Shown here: positions 33,443 to 43,838 of the stretch, in pieces | Layout of the letters: each line of letters starts with the position of its first letter | Position numbering within the stretch: the stretch's first letter is position 1 | NCBI GenBank assembly: GCA_029202485.1 | Contig: CP119313.1 | Span: 3,162,001-3,226,000 of the forward strand | Direction: 5' to 3' | DNA: 64,000 bases | Origin: Candidatus Pedobacter colombiensis | GTDB taxonomy: Bacteria > Bacteroidota > Bacteroidia > Sphingobacteriales > Sphingobacteriaceae | Made by a program: the position numbers and the translations under genes | The notes under the pieces: model-generated | Told to the model about the DNA's origin: nothing | What the model saw: the letters and a program-made list of their open reading frames with translations, nothing else | The model's database searches: none

Positions 33443-36178
33443 TTATCTGGATGCCGAAGTATTTACGACCATGGTGCCACTTCCAAGCCCGGCTGAACTT
33501 GCGGTTATCCTGATTACCCCTGACTGTGCCGCCTTAGCACGGACAATCACCAGACAAAGTCCATTGAAAGCATCACGCTCATGAGCAGCAAAAGAAACCA
33601 TGTTAGTCGCATCACCATTATCGGTTGCCACAATTTCTCCCGGACCGTCAATGGTAAATTTGATCAGCTGCTTTGCATTTGGAACCATCAATCCATGCTC
33701 ATCAGTTACCTTAACGGTAATAAAGGACAAATCAACGCCATCATCTTTAATGGTAGCCCGATCTGCCGACAGCACCAGTTTTTTGGGTGCTCCTGTTGTT
33801 TTAACAGTTTCCTCAGCCCATACTTTTCCAGCTTTGTAGGCGATCACCTTTAATTCACCGGGTTCATAGCTAAGCTGATCCCAGCGGAGTCGATATTCAA
33901 AATCTGCCATTTTCTTTCTGCCCAGCGACTTTCCATTAAGGAACAATTCTGCTTCATCACCCGAGGTAAAAACATGCACTGGTGTCACTTTACCAACTCT
34001 TTCCGGCCAATTCCAATGTGGCAATATATGCACCATAGGGACTTCCGGTCGCCATTGCGATTGGTAAAGGTAAAAGCGGTCCTTTTTAAATCCGGCTAAG
34101 TCGATGATGCCGAAATAAGAACTCCTTGAACTGTAATAAGGCGTAGGTTCGCCAAGGTAATCCCAGCCGCTCCATACAAAGCCACCTGCTACAAAGGGAT
34201 GTTTAGCCATAGTAGCGAAAACTTTATCAGGCGAAGCACCAAAATCTACCGAGTACAACTCATAAGCACTGACCTGGTGGCTCTTTGGGTTTCCACCCAG
34301 GGTATCCCTGATTGGCGAACTATTTCCTCCATAAACCGGAAAAAGATACTCACCGCGACTACTCACCGCGGCTGCATTTTCTGTGCTCAGAATTGGCTTA
34401 TCCGGAAATTTCTCATGGAACCCTGGGAACATGGGTGCAGTGTTGATCCCTTTTAGTCCTGCATAGGCATCACCATTCCGTATCCCTTCCCCTTGATAAT
34501 TCAGACCAATTACATCTACTACTCCGGGAAGTGGCATATTGGGCTTGGAATAATTCATGGCTACTGTGGTTAATCGGGTTGGATCCTCATCCTTTACAAT
34601 ATCGTATAGTTTTTTGGCTACCAAAGCGCCTTCCTTATCGGTATATTGCTCCCCTACTTCATTTCCGAAACTCCAAAGAATTACTGAAGGGTGATTGCGA
34701 TCACGTTTGATTAATGCCCTTAGATCCTGTTCATGCCATTCAGGAAAAATCAGGTGAAAATCTAAGGGTGTCTTTTTCCGCTCCCAGGAGTCAAAGATTT
34801 CATCGATAACCAAAAAGCCCATACGATCGGTTAGCTCAAGTAATTCAGGTGTAGGTGGATTGTGTGACATACGGATGGCATTGCAACCCATTTCGCGAAG
34901 CATCTCGAGTTGGCGCTCTGCTGCACGCTCATTGAAAGCCATACCAAGCGCTCCAAGATCGGCATGCTGATTAACTCCCTTAATTACGGTTTTCTTCCCA
35001 TTGATAAAAAGGCCTTGCACAGGATCTAGTTTTACATCACGAATACCGAAAGGTGTTTCATAAATGTCTACAATCTTGCCCTTTGCAGAAACGGTAGTCA
35101 CTGCCACATAACGGTTACTGTGCTGTTCCGGAAACCAGAGTTTAGGGTTAGCAATCATAACTCCTCCTTGTACCTTCCCCTTTCCAAGCGCTTGAACTGT
35201 TAGTTGAATTGGTGCTATCGAAGCCACCTGAGTACCCGACTTGTTGCCGTTTTTATCTAATAAATAGATTGCAGTGGCCACATCCAAATGCTCATCTTTA
35301 CGTGAATTGTTATCTATTTTAACTTCCAGATCTATTTTTGCAGATTTTACTGAAATATTGCTGGTTTTCAAAAATGTTCCCCAATGAGCCACATGTACAG
35401 GGTCAACTTTAGTGAGCCAGACATTTCTATAAATACCTCCACCCGGATACCAGCGGGAAGAACTTAAGGGATTATCTAAACGAATGGCAAGCTGATTGTT
35501 ACCTCCGGGAATAAGGTAAGGTGTAAGGTCGACGCGCCAGGAAGTATACCCGTTTGGCCATCCCCCAATCAATTTCCCATTTAGCCATACCATAGCATAA
35601 GACATTGCACCATCCACATCAAGAAAAATAGATTTACCGGCATCAGACTTAGGGATATCCAGCTTTTTTCGATACCATGCCACTCCTTGTATAGGTAAAC
35701 GTCCCATACCACCACCAACCGGCGAATTGTCTCCTTGATAAAATGGCCCTTTAATCGCCCAGTCATGCGGCAGATTGATCTGCTCCCATGAGCTATCATT
35801 AAAAGAACTTTGCACAAAGGGGAAGTCCTGACCAGGATTACCCTTAGGACGCACATATGCTTTATTTTTATCTTTTAAGAAATCATTGCCCGTTGGCATA
35901 ATATAAGATTTGAGAACCGGAATGGAATCCTTTACCGTTACAGCTTCTGTTGGCTTGGCATCAGCAGCAATCTTATCTACATCCACATTTACATCCGGAC
36001 GCACATCATATATCAACTCATCTGTCTTTTGACTGGGTTCGTATTTATAAAACCGCCATCCTTTATTGATCAATATACGTTCCCTTACCCCATTTGACTT
36101 AGTCTGAGCAATCACATTCCCTATCCAGCTTAACATTATGAAGAAAAAAAGAAGGTTGATTCGAGTTAACTTGTTCAT
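33443..36178 (-). CDS. GH2 beta-galactosidase-like enzyme with DUF4982 domain
   Basis: A 911-residue secreted protein (signal peptide ending GNVIAQ). Domains in order: GH2 sugar-binding jelly roll (about 40-255, LPHDWAIKGPF, GAMSYAMVWLNGK), GH2 immunoglobulin-like (260-375), TIM barrel with acid/base Glu507 (WSFGNEVGE) and nucleophile Glu600 (ILSTENAA), DUF4982 (HVFTSGDEAELFLNGKSLG) and a last Ig-like domain. This layout matches periplasmic Bacteroidota beta-galactosidases. The substrate could also be another beta-linked sugar. It stands alone, transcribed away from the metal-efflux genes; no SusCD is near. Confidence 0.9.
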   Translation of the reverse strand: MNKLTRINLLFFFIMLSWIGNVIAQTKSNGVRERILINKGWRFYKYEPSQKTDELIYDVRPDVNVDVDKIAADAKPTEAVTVKDSIPVLKSYIMPTGNDFLKDKNKAYVRPKGNPGQDFPFVQSSFNDSSWEQINLPHDWAIKGPFYQGDNSPVGGGMGRLPIQGVAWYRKKLDIPKSDAGKSIFLDVDGAMSYAMVWLNGKLIGGWPNGYTSWRVDLTPYLIPGGNNQLAIRLDNPLSSSRWYPGGGIYRNVWLTKVDPVHVAHWGTFLKTSNISVKSAKIDLEVKIDNNSRKDEHLDVATAIYLLDKNGNKSGTQVASIAPIQLTVQALGKGKVQGGVMIANPKLWFPEQHSNRYVAVTTVSAKGKIVDIYETPFGIRDVKLDPVQGLFINGKKTVIKGVNQHADLGALGMAFNERAAERQLEMLREMGCNAIRMSHNPPTPELLELTDRMGFLVIDEIFDSWERKKTPLDFHLIFPEWHEQDLRALIKRDRNHPSVILWSFGNEVGEQYTDKEGALVAKKLYDIVKDEDPTRLTTVAMNYSKPNMPLPGVVDVIGLNYQGEGIRNGDAYAGLKGINTAPMFPGFHEKFPDKPILSTENAAAVSSRGEYLFPVYGGNSSPIRDTLGGNPKSHQVSAYELYSVDFGASPDKVFATMAKHPFVAGGFVWSGWDYLGEPTPYYSSRSSYFGIIDLAGFKKDRFYLYQSQWRPEVPMVHILPHWNWPERVGKVTPVHVFTSGDEAELFLNGKSLGRKKMADFEYRLRWDQLSYEPGELKVIAYKAGKVWAEETVKTTGAPKKLVLSADRATIKDDGVDLSFITVKVTDEHGLMVPNAKQLIKFTIDGPGEIVATDNGDATNMVSFAAHERDAFNGLCLVIVRAKAAQSGVIRITASSAGLGSGTMVVNTSASR

Positions 36179-36368
36179 ATCAAATTTGTTTTGGTTAAAG
36201 TTTGGCTATCGTAACATTGTTTATTGGCTATCAATTTTAAAACAATGCAACCGATTGTATTTACAAATAAATACAAGTAATCTGGTCAAAACAAGTGATA
36301 TCCATTTTATTTTATAAATAGCACCAATACTTACAAAATGTGATAAAATTCTAATTAACTTTACGACC

Positions 36369-36755
36369 TTGAAAAAGTTAGCCGCAATATTGTTTCTCAC
36401 GATTCATTTGTTCTCTACAAATGAGGTGTCTCAATTGATGAAACTACCGGTTTTCTTTGACCATTATGCAGAGCATAAAATACTAAATCCTAACATTTCA
36501 TTCTTTGATTTTTTGACGCAGCATTATATCTATGATAGCGCAAAAGACTTTGATCATGAAAGAGACATGCAGTTGCCATTTAAGGGATCAGATCATTTTT
36601 CTGCCCCAAATGCTCCGGCTTTTATTCCGGATTCAATGGTACTGTTCCACGTCAACCCCTTGCAAATCATCTCATCAAAAATCTATATTGCAGATGATTC
36701 CTTTATTCCATCTGATTTTATGTCGGGTATTTGGCAACCTCCAAAATCCTGTTAA
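36369..36755 (+). CDS. Small secreted protein preceding the metal-efflux operon
   Basis: A 128-residue protein that starts at TTG 36369 (MKKLAAILFLTIHLFST) with a signal peptide, then MKLPVFFDHYAEHK. It has His-containing stretches (DHYAEHKI, TQHYIY, SDHFSAP) and a C-terminal Cys. I know similar short proteins just before CusA-type operons in Bacteroidota; their function is not established. Metal sensing or binding would fit the His content, but this is inference. Gap to the pump gene is 97 bases. Confidence 0.65.
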   Translation: MKKLAAILFLTIHLFSTNEVSQLMKLPVFFDHYAEHKILNPNISFFDFLTQHYIYDSAKDFDHERDMQLPFKGSDHFSAPNAPAFIPDSMVLFHVNPLQIISSKIYIADDSFIPSDFMSGIWQPPKSC

Positions 36756-36852
36756 TTAGGTTTCAATTTATTGATGATTTATGTCTGGTGATGCACCCCT
36801 AAGGGAAGCTTTGCTACACATTTCCATTTACTAATTTCCACATTTTTAGGTT

Positions 36853-39800
36853 ATGCTGAATAACATTATTGCTTTTTCCGTTAGGAATAAGCTCATTATT
36901 GCGCTTTTTATGCTCGCCCTGATCGGATATGGCAGCTATGAAGTGACTAAACTGCCCATCGATGCTGTTCCTGACATCACCGATAACCAGGTGCAGGTAA
37001 TTACCATTGCACCTTCATTTGGTGCTACAGATATTGAGCGGCTGGTTACCTACCCGATTGAACAGGCCAATAGTAATATATCTGGTCTCAAAGAAATCCG
37101 GAGCTTTTCCAGGTTTGGTTTATCCCTGGTGACTATAGTTTTTGATGATGCGACTGATATCTACTGGGCTCGTCAACAAGTCTCCGAACGTTTACAGCAA
37201 GTACAATCACAAATCCCACCTGGTATTGGCGTTCCTGAACTTGGCCCGGTTAGCACCGGTCTGGGAGAAATCTACCAGTATGTAGTAAAACCAAAACCAG
37301 GCTATGCAGGCAAATATAATGAGACAGATTTGCGTACTATACAAGACTGGATCGTGCGCCGGCAATTACTAGGCGTAAAGGGAATTGCAGAGGTAAGCAG
37401 CTTCGGTGGCAAACTCAAGCACTATTCGATTGAAGTCAACCCAAATGAACTATCATCGCACGGCATTAGCATCACTGATGTGTTCAATGCGCTTGAAAAA
37501 AATAACCAAAATACCGGGGGTGCTTACATCGAAAAAGGACCAACGGTTTTGTACATCAGGAGCCAGGGGCTTTTTAAAAGTACGAACGATATTGAAAATA
37601 CATTGATCAAAACTACTGCGGGAGGCAGTCCGCTTTTCATTAAAGACATTGCCACCGTTAAAACCGGCTACGCTACGCGCTATGGAGCCATGTGCTACAA
37701 TGATGAAGGCGAAGTTGCCGGAGCTGTGGTGATGATGCTAAAGGGGGCCAACAGCAGTGAGGTTATCAAAAATGTTAAAGACCGCATCTTACAGATCCAG
37801 AAAACCTTGCCTGAAGGAGTAATCATTGAGCCTTTTTTAGACCGCACAAAGATGGTTAACAATGCCATTGGCACCGTAAGCCAAAATTTGCTGGAAGGTG
37901 CACTGATCGTTGTCTTCGTACTTGTCTTATTCTTAGGTAATTTCAGAGCCGGTATTTTAGTCGCCTCTGTGATTCCCCTGGCGATGTTATTTGCCATCAT
38001 CATGATGAACCTTTTTGGGGTTAGCGGCAATCTGATGAGTCTGGGAGCACTGGATTTCGGCCTGATTGTAGATGGGGCAGTTATCATCGTTGAGGCGGTC
38101 ATGCACCGGTTGAGCCATGGCAAACACAGCAAAGCCAATGATCGGCTAAGTCAGCAAGAGATGGACATGGAGGTGAATGGCTCTGCCAGTAAAATGATGA
38201 ACAGCGCGGTGTTTGGCCAAATCATTATCCTGGTGGTTTATCTTCCTATTTTTACCCTCCAGGGGATTGAAGGAAAAATGTTTAAACCCATGGCGCAAAC
38301 TGTTGCTTTTGCACTACTGGGCGCTTTTATACTTTCACTCACCTACATACCTATGATGAGTGCGGTTTTTCTAAGCAAAAAAACAAAGCATGTCCCAAAC
38401 ATCTCGGATCGGATATTGGCCTCCATAGAACGAAACTACCAGGCAGCATTAGGCTATATCATGAATTTCCCGAAGATGGTGATGCTGGGTGTTGGCAGTT
38501 TATTTATCCTATCCATATTTCTGCTAACCAACCTTGGTGGAGAATTTATACCCGCCTTAGAAGAAGGTGATTTTGCTGTTGATACCAGGGTATTGCCGGG
38601 AAGCAGCATCACAACTACAATTGTCAATACACAAAAGGCGGCAAAGATCTTAAAAAATCAATTTCCGGAAGTAGAAAAAGTAGTCACCAAAATAGGGAGT
38701 GGCGAAGTACCAACAGATCCAATGCCTATGGAGGCAAGTGATATGATGGTGATCCTGAAACCTAAAAAGGAATGGACTTCTGCGAAAACATTTAATGAGC
38801 TGTCTGAAAAAATGGGGAAAGCCCTGCAGGATGTACCGGGGATTACTGCCGGATTTCAATTTCCTGTTCAGATGAGGTTCAATGAGCTGATGACCGGGGC
38901 AAGGCAGGATGTGGTCTGCAAAATATTCGGTGAAGACTTAGATACTTTATCCCATTACGCTAATCAGCTGGGCAAGATCATCAACACTGTTGATGGCGCA
39001 AAAAACCTCTATGTAGAAACAGTAGTCGGTATGCCTCAGATCATTATCGATTACAACCGCAATGCATTGGCCCAATATGATCTAAACATTGAGGATGTAA
39101 ATAAAATTGTAAACACGGCTCTGGCAGGACAAAGTACAGGACTGCTGTTTGAAGGTGAAAAACGCTTTGAGGTGGTGGTCAGAATTAGTGGATCAGAAAA
39201 AAGGGATTTAAAGGATATTCAAAATCTGTTGATCCCAACCCCTAAAGGCAACCAGATAGCCTTATATCAATTGGCAGATGTTCAGATCAAAGATGGACCC
39301 AATCAAATACAGCGGGAAGATGCGAAAAGGAGAATTGTGGTAGGCTTTAATGTACGTGGAAGAGATGTACAAACAATTGTCAAAGAACTTCAGCAAAAGG
39401 TAAATCAGCAGATGAAGCTTCCTGCAGGTTATTATGTAAGCTATGGGGGCGCCTTTGAAAATTTAAATGCGGCAAAGAATCGTTTAATGATAGCCGTTCC
39501 TGTTTCTTTGTTACTCATCTTCTTACTGCTTTATTTTGCTTTCAATTCCTTGAAACAGGGCTTATTGATTTATTCGGCGATTCCACTATCTGCCATTGGG
39601 GGCATTTTATTTCTGGCCATGAGAGGAATGCCATTTAGCATCAGTGCCGGTGTAGGTTTTATTGCACTTTTTGGTGTGGCGGTGTTAAATGGTATTGTAC
39701 TGATTTCGGAATTTAATCAGCTTAAGCAGGAAGGCGTCAAAGACCTTAAGCGCATTGTGCTGATGGGTACCAAAGTGCGGTTAAGGCCTGTATTGATGAC

Positions 39801-41202
39801 TGCCTTTGTGGCTTCATTAGGTTTTTTACCGATGGCCCTGAGCAATGGAGCAGGCGCAGAAGTTCAAAGGCCATTGGCAACGGTGGTTATTGGGGGTTTA
39901 TTGATCGCTACCTTCCTCACCCTATTTGTTTTACCAATTCTATATATCATGTTTGAAACAGGCTTTAAAACAGCAATAAAGAAACCAGCCATTACCGGGG
40001 CAACACTATTACTCTTAATGGGCATGACTTCCATTACTCATGCCCAAACGCCAATAACCCTACAGGCTGCAATAGATACGGCGGTAAAAAACAACCTAAC
40101 GGTAAAAAATGAAAAACTAAAGGCACAGTACCGGCAAACATTGATCAGCACTTCTGCAAACATTCCTCAAGCGAATGTTTTTGCAGAAGGCGGACAAATC
40201 AACAGCAGCTATACCGACACGAAGTTTGGAATAAGCCAGTCCTTTAGCTTTCCGACTGTTTACGCCAGGCAAAATAAGTTGTTGCACGAAGACTGGAAGA
40301 GCAGTGTGCTGGCAGTGGCGCTGGGAACGGCCAGCTTAAAGAAGGAAGTAAGCCAGGTGTTTTACATGATGGTTTACCTGCAACAAAAAAAGAATCTGCT
40401 ACTTCAGGCAGATAGTCTTTATACGGCATTTTACAAAAAGGCTGAACTTCGACTTTTAAAGGGCGAAAGCAATATCCTTGAAAAAACAAGTGCAGAAACA
40501 CTATTGGCACAAATTGAGCTACAATTGAGACAGGTGGAAGCTGATGAAGAGATTTCGCAGCTCCAGTTTCAAGTATTACTCAATTCAACCAGCACTTTTA
40601 AACCAGTAGCTGAAATCAAACCTATAGCTGTCCATGAGCTGAATCGCTTTGACCCTGGAGCGCACCCCGAAATTAAAGTTGTTTTGCAGGAACAACAAAT
40701 AGCCAAAGCAGCTATTGCAGTCGAAAAAAGCAAGCTACTCCCTGAGTTATCATTGGGCTATAATAACGGAAGCATCAGAGGCATTGGTGCTGATGAAAAG
40801 TTCTATACAGCTTCAAACCGATTTAGTTCCGTACAGCTGGGCTTGGGTATTCCTATTTTTGCCGGGTATCTAAAGGGCAAAATCAACAGTGCCAGGATCA
40901 ACATGGAACTGGCAGAAAGTAATTATGAACTGAGTTTACAAAAGCTATCCGGAACATACCAATCCACCCTTGCACAGTATCGAAAATATCGCGGGACTGT
41001 GGAATATTTCGAAGCGAAATCATTAAAAAATGCTGATTTAATTGCTAAAACAGCAACTCAACAACTAAATAGTGGAAATATCAACTACCTGGAATGGGTA
41101 CAATTGATCAATCAGGCTACTGCTGTAAAAAGCGATTACCTGGAAGCAGTTAAAAACCTTAATGAAACGTTGATTCTTCTTAATTATCTAACTCATCCTT
41201 AA
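36853..41202 (+). CDS. CusA/CzcA heavy-metal RND pump fused to a TolC-like outer-membrane factor
   Basis: A single 1449-residue frame. Residues 1 to about 1040 form an HME-type RND transporter: a first helix with two conserved Asp-Pro loops (LPIDAVPDITDNQVQV), the TM4 proton-relay signature DFGLIVDGAVIIVE near 400-415, PMPMEASDMM in the porter domain and the final TM bundle (GFIALFGVAVLNGIVLI). Residues about 1046-1063 form an extra hydrophobic stretch ending in a signal-peptidase-like site (TSITHAQ). From about 1064 a TolC/OEP efflux domain follows (LQAAIDTAVKNNLTVKNEKL, two helical repeats). RND-OMF fusions occur in Bacteroidota and probably need cleavage to place the two parts in different membranes. 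Metal specificity is not resolved; the TM4 motif is closest to the divalent Zn/Co/Cd group. Confidence 0.93.
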   Translation: MLNNIIAFSVRNKLIIALFMLALIGYGSYEVTKLPIDAVPDITDNQVQVITIAPSFGATDIERLVTYPIEQANSNISGLKEIRSFSRFGLSLVTIVFDDATDIYWARQQVSERLQQVQSQIPPGIGVPELGPVSTGLGEIYQYVVKPKPGYAGKYNETDLRTIQDWIVRRQLLGVKGIAEVSSFGGKLKHYSIEVNPNELSSHGISITDVFNALEKNNQNTGGAYIEKGPTVLYIRSQGLFKSTNDIENTLIKTTAGGSPLFIKDIATVKTGYATRYGAMCYNDEGEVAGAVVMMLKGANSSEVIKNVKDRILQIQKTLPEGVIIEPFLDRTKMVNNAIGTVSQNLLEGALIVVFVLVLFLGNFRAGILVASVIPLAMLFAIIMMNLFGVSGNLMSLGALDFGLIVDGAVIIVEAVMHRLSHGKHSKANDRLSQQEMDMEVNGSASKMMNSAVFGQIIILVVYLPIFTLQGIEGKMFKPMAQTVAFALLGAFILSLTYIPMMSAVFLSKKTKHVPNISDRILASIERNYQAALGYIMNFPKMVMLGVGSLFILSIFLLTNLGGEFIPALEEGDFAVDTRVLPGSSITTTIVNTQKAAKILKNQFPEVEKVVTKIGSGEVPTDPMPMEASDMMVILKPKKEWTSAKTFNELSEKMGKALQDVPGITAGFQFPVQMRFNELMTGARQDVVCKIFGEDLDTLSHYANQLGKIINTVDGAKNLYVETVVGMPQIIIDYNRNALAQYDLNIEDVNKIVNTALAGQSTGLLFEGEKRFEVVVRISGSEKRDLKDIQNLLIPTPKGNQIALYQLADVQIKDGPNQIQREDAKRRIVVGFNVRGRDVQTIVKELQQKVNQQMKLPAGYYVSYGGAFENLNAAKNRLMIAVPVSLLLIFLLLYFAFNSLKQGLLIYSAIPLSAIGGILFLAMRGMPFSISAGVGFIALFGVAVLNGIVLISEFNQLKQEGVKDLKRIVLMGTKVRLRPVLMTAFVASLGFLPMALSNGAGAEVQRPLATVVIGGLLIATFLTLFVLPILYIMFETGFKTAIKKPAITGATLLLLMGMTSITHAQTPITLQAAIDTAVKNNLTVKNEKLKAQYRQTLISTSANIPQANVFAEGGQINSSYTDTKFGISQSFSFPTVYARQNKLLHEDWKSSVLAVALGTASLKKEVSQVFYMMVYLQQKKNLLLQADSLYTAFYKKAELRLLKGESNILEKTSAETLLAQIELQLRQVEADEEISQLQFQVLLNSTSTFKPVAEIKPIAVHELNRFDPGAHPEIKVVLQEQQIAKAAIAVEKSKLLPELSLGYNNGSIRGIGADEKFYTASNRFSSVQLGLGIPIFAGYLKGKINSARINMELAESNYELSLQKLSGTYQSTLAQYRKYRGTVEYFEAKSLKNADLIAKTATQQLNSGNINYLEWVQLINQATAVKSDYLEAVKNLNETLILLNYLTHP

Positions 41203-41212
41203 TTTATATAAT

Positions 41213-42343
41213 ATGAGACTCCTTACCTACTTATCTGCCATGCTCCTGCTCATATCGGGCTGTGGACAGCAAAATAATACAGTTCCTGAAGATGTGGCGA
41301 TCGATTCGAACAGTGTGAACCTGACAGCTGCACAATTCAAAAATGCAGCCATCACCACCGGTAAAGTGGAACACAAGCAGATCTACACCACCTTAAAGCT
41401 CAATGGAAAAATAGACGTTCCACCACAAAATATGGTATCTATCAGTGTACCTTTAGGGGGATATTTAAAATCTACCAACCTGTTGCCGGGTATGCACATT
41501 AAAAAAGGCCAGGTAATTGGTACGGTAGAAGATCAGCAATACATCCAGTTACAACAAGATTACCTGACCGCTAAGGCAAGGATCAAATATTTAGAAAATG
41601 AATATAAGAGGCAAAAGGACTTGAATCAAAGTCAGGCCAGCAGTGACAAGGTCTTTCAGCAATCAGAAGCCGATTATAGGAGTCAGCTTGTACTTATTTC
41701 ATCTTTAAAAGAAAAACTGTCCATTGCGGGAATCAATGTGAACAACATCAGTGAGACTAAAATTATCAAAAGCGTAAATATTTACGCCCCCATTAGTGGC
41801 TATGTTTCAAAAGTAAATGTAAATATTGGCAAGTATGTGACGCCAACAGAGGTATTGTTTGAATTGGTTGATCCTTCTGACATCCATTTGGCATTGAAGG
41901 TATTTGAACGTGATCTGGATAAGCTCTATGTGGGACAGGAGTTATTCGCTTATACAAATAATGAACGGGAAAAGAAACATAAATGTACGATTCTAATGAT
42001 CGGAAAGGACCTGTCGGACGATAGGAATACAGACGTACATTGTCATTTTGAAAACTATAATAAGCGTCTCATTCCAGGCACCTATATGAATGCGGAAGTT
42101 GAGGTTAAAAATGCAACAGCAACGGTACTTCCTACCGAAGCAATCGTACAATATGAAGGCAAAAACTTTGTTTTTATAAGTAAAGGCAAAAGGACATTCG
42201 AAATGATTGAGGTGAATACCGGCGAAAATACCAATGGCTATACAGCGATTATATTTGCAAGTAACAGCAATATGGAAAGTCAGGATTTTGTATTAAATGG
42301 AGCTTATTCTTTATTGATGATGATGAAAAATAAGGAGGAGTAA
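41213..42343 (+). CDS. CusB/HlyD-family periplasmic adaptor of the metal-efflux pump
   Basis: A 376-residue lipoprotein (lipobox LLISGCGQQ, Cys17). It has a membrane-fusion-protein layout: lipoyl half (ISVPLGGYLKSTNLLPGMHIKKGQVIG), alpha-hairpin (about 115-165, DYLTAKARIKYLENEYKRQ), second lipoyl half (IYAPISGYVSKVNVNIGKYV) and a beta-barrel (VFERDLDKLYVGQEL). It bridges the RND pump and the outer-membrane factor. It starts 11 bases after the pump gene, so pump, factor and adaptor are all in two genes. Confidence 0.92.
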   Translation: MRLLTYLSAMLLLISGCGQQNNTVPEDVAIDSNSVNLTAAQFKNAAITTGKVEHKQIYTTLKLNGKIDVPPQNMVSISVPLGGYLKSTNLLPGMHIKKGQVIGTVEDQQYIQLQQDYLTAKARIKYLENEYKRQKDLNQSQASSDKVFQQSEADYRSQLVLISSLKEKLSIAGINVNNISETKIIKSVNIYAPISGYVSKVNVNIGKYVTPTEVLFELVDPSDIHLALKVFERDLDKLYVGQELFAYTNNEREKKHKCTILMIGKDLSDDRNTDVHCHFENYNKRLIPGTYMNAEVEVKNATATVLPTEAIVQYEGKNFVFISKGKRTFEMIEVNTGENTNGYTAIIFASNSNMESQDFVLNGAYSLLMMMKNKEE

Positions 42344-42417
42344 ACCATTTCATTCTTTTTATTTAAAACAAATGCTTAAATTTAATTGTCCCTAGAATCA
42401 TTTAATAAACTTAGGTT

Positions 42418-43800
42418 ATGGCAACTATTAAGGAATTTAGGGAGAGTTTGAGAGGCGGCTTAATTGAACCTCTGGATAAGGAATATGATGACGCCCGTAA
42501 GGTGTACAATGCAATGATCAGCAAACATCCCCGGATGATTGCCCGTTGCATGGATGTAGCTGATGTGATACGGTCAGTGAATTTTGCAAGAGAAAATAAT
42601 ATACTTCTTTCCATTCGTAGTGGTGGACACAATGCCGGAGGATTAGGGATTTGTGAAGACGGATTGGTAATTGACCTTTCCAGGATGAATTATACCCGTA
42701 TCGACCCACAGGCAAAAACCGTAGTGGTAGGTGGAGGATGCACCTGGGGGGATATTGACCATGCTACCCATGTGTTTGGTATGGCGACACCCAGCGGAAT
42801 TATTTCTACAACTGGTGTGGGAGGTTTAACTACCGGAGGAGGTATTGGTTATTTTACCCGTAAATACGGTCTGAGTATTGATAATCTGTTATCAGTAGAC
42901 ATGGTGTTGGCTGACGGAAGTTTTGTTGTCGCAAATGCAGATCAAAATCAAGACTTATTTTGGGCAGTGAGGGGAGGTGGCGGAAATTTTGGCGTAGTTA
43001 CTGCTTTTACATTTAAACTGCACCCTATATCGATGGTGTACGGTGGTCCTATATTATATGAGTTAAGTGAAGCTGAGGAGGTAATGAAATGGTATCGTGA
43101 ACTGATAAAAGATGCACCGGATGACCTGAATGGTTTTTTTGCATTCCTAACTGTTCCTCCTGCAGCCCCTTTTCCGGAACATCTCCACCTTAAAAAAATG
43201 TGCGGTATTGTATGGGCTTTTACCGGGCCTATGGAAAACGCTGAAAAAACCTTTAAGCCTATTCGGTCTTTTAAAACTCCTGCGCTTGATTTTGTTGGTC
43301 CTTTACCCCAACCGGTTTTGCAAAGTATGTTTGACGGCTTATATCCTCCTGGTCTTCAATGGTATTGGCGTGCTGACTTTGTAAAAGAATTAAGCGATGA
43401 AGCGATTACTGCGCATATTAGGTTTGCCAATGAACTACCTACCATGCATTCAACTATGCACTTGTATCCCATTAATGGTGCGGCATCACGAATTAGTAAA
43501 ACAGATACGCCCTGGAGTTACCGCGATGCTACATGGGCAATGGTGATTGTAGGTGTTGACCCAGATCCGGTAAACAAAGAAAAGATTACAACCTGGACTA
43601 AACAGTATTGGGAAGCACTTCATCCTTATTCTGCCGGCGGTGCTTATGTGAACTTTATGATGGATGAAGGAGAAGAACGCGTAAAAGCAACCTATGGTGA
43701 AAATTACGAAAGATTAGCTGCGATTAAGCGCAAGTACGATCCAAATAATTTATTTAGGGTAAATCAAAATATAAAACCCCATGCTCCATTAACCAGCTGA
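42418..43800 (+). CDS. BBE-type FAD-linked oxidase
   Basis: A 460-residue protein without a signal peptide. FAD-binding_4 domain: RSGGHNAGGLGICEDG has the His that usually binds FAD covalently, followed by GGGCTWGDID and TGVGGLTTGGGIGYFTRKYGLSIDNL near 120-150. The C-terminal berberine-bridge-enzyme segment has YVNFMMDEGEERVKATYGENYERLAAIKRKYDPNNLFR. The position where bicovalent family members carry the second flavin-linking Cys is a Ser here, so single attachment is expected. Related enzymes oxidise sugars or alcohols with O2. The substrate is unknown. Confidence 0.9.
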   Translation: MATIKEFRESLRGGLIEPLDKEYDDARKVYNAMISKHPRMIARCMDVADVIRSVNFARENNILLSIRSGGHNAGGLGICEDGLVIDLSRMNYTRIDPQAKTVVVGGGCTWGDIDHATHVFGMATPSGIISTTGVGGLTTGGGIGYFTRKYGLSIDNLLSVDMVLADGSFVVANADQNQDLFWAVRGGGGNFGVVTAFTFKLHPISMVYGGPILYELSEAEEVMKWYRELIKDAPDDLNGFFAFLTVPPAAPFPEHLHLKKMCGIVWAFTGPMENAEKTFKPIRSFKTPALDFVGPLPQPVLQSMFDGLYPPGLQWYWRADFVKELSDEAITAHIRFANELPTMHSTMHLYPINGAASRISKTDTPWSYRDATWAMVIVGVDPDPVNKEKITTWTKQYWEALHPYSAGGAYVNFMMDEGEERVKATYGENYERLAAIKRKYDPNNLFRVNQNIKPHAPLTS

Positions 43801-43818
43801 TTAATGGAGCTACTATTT
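43783..43818 (+). terminator. Hairpin overlapping the stop codon of the FAD oxidase
   Basis: GCTCCATTAA and TTAATGGAGC form a perfect 10-bp stem (loop 8 nt containing the TGA stop), followed by TACTATTTT. It lies between convergent genes and may serve both directions. Confidence 0.6.
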
Positions 43819-43838
43819 TGGTGTAACTTACTGGAATA

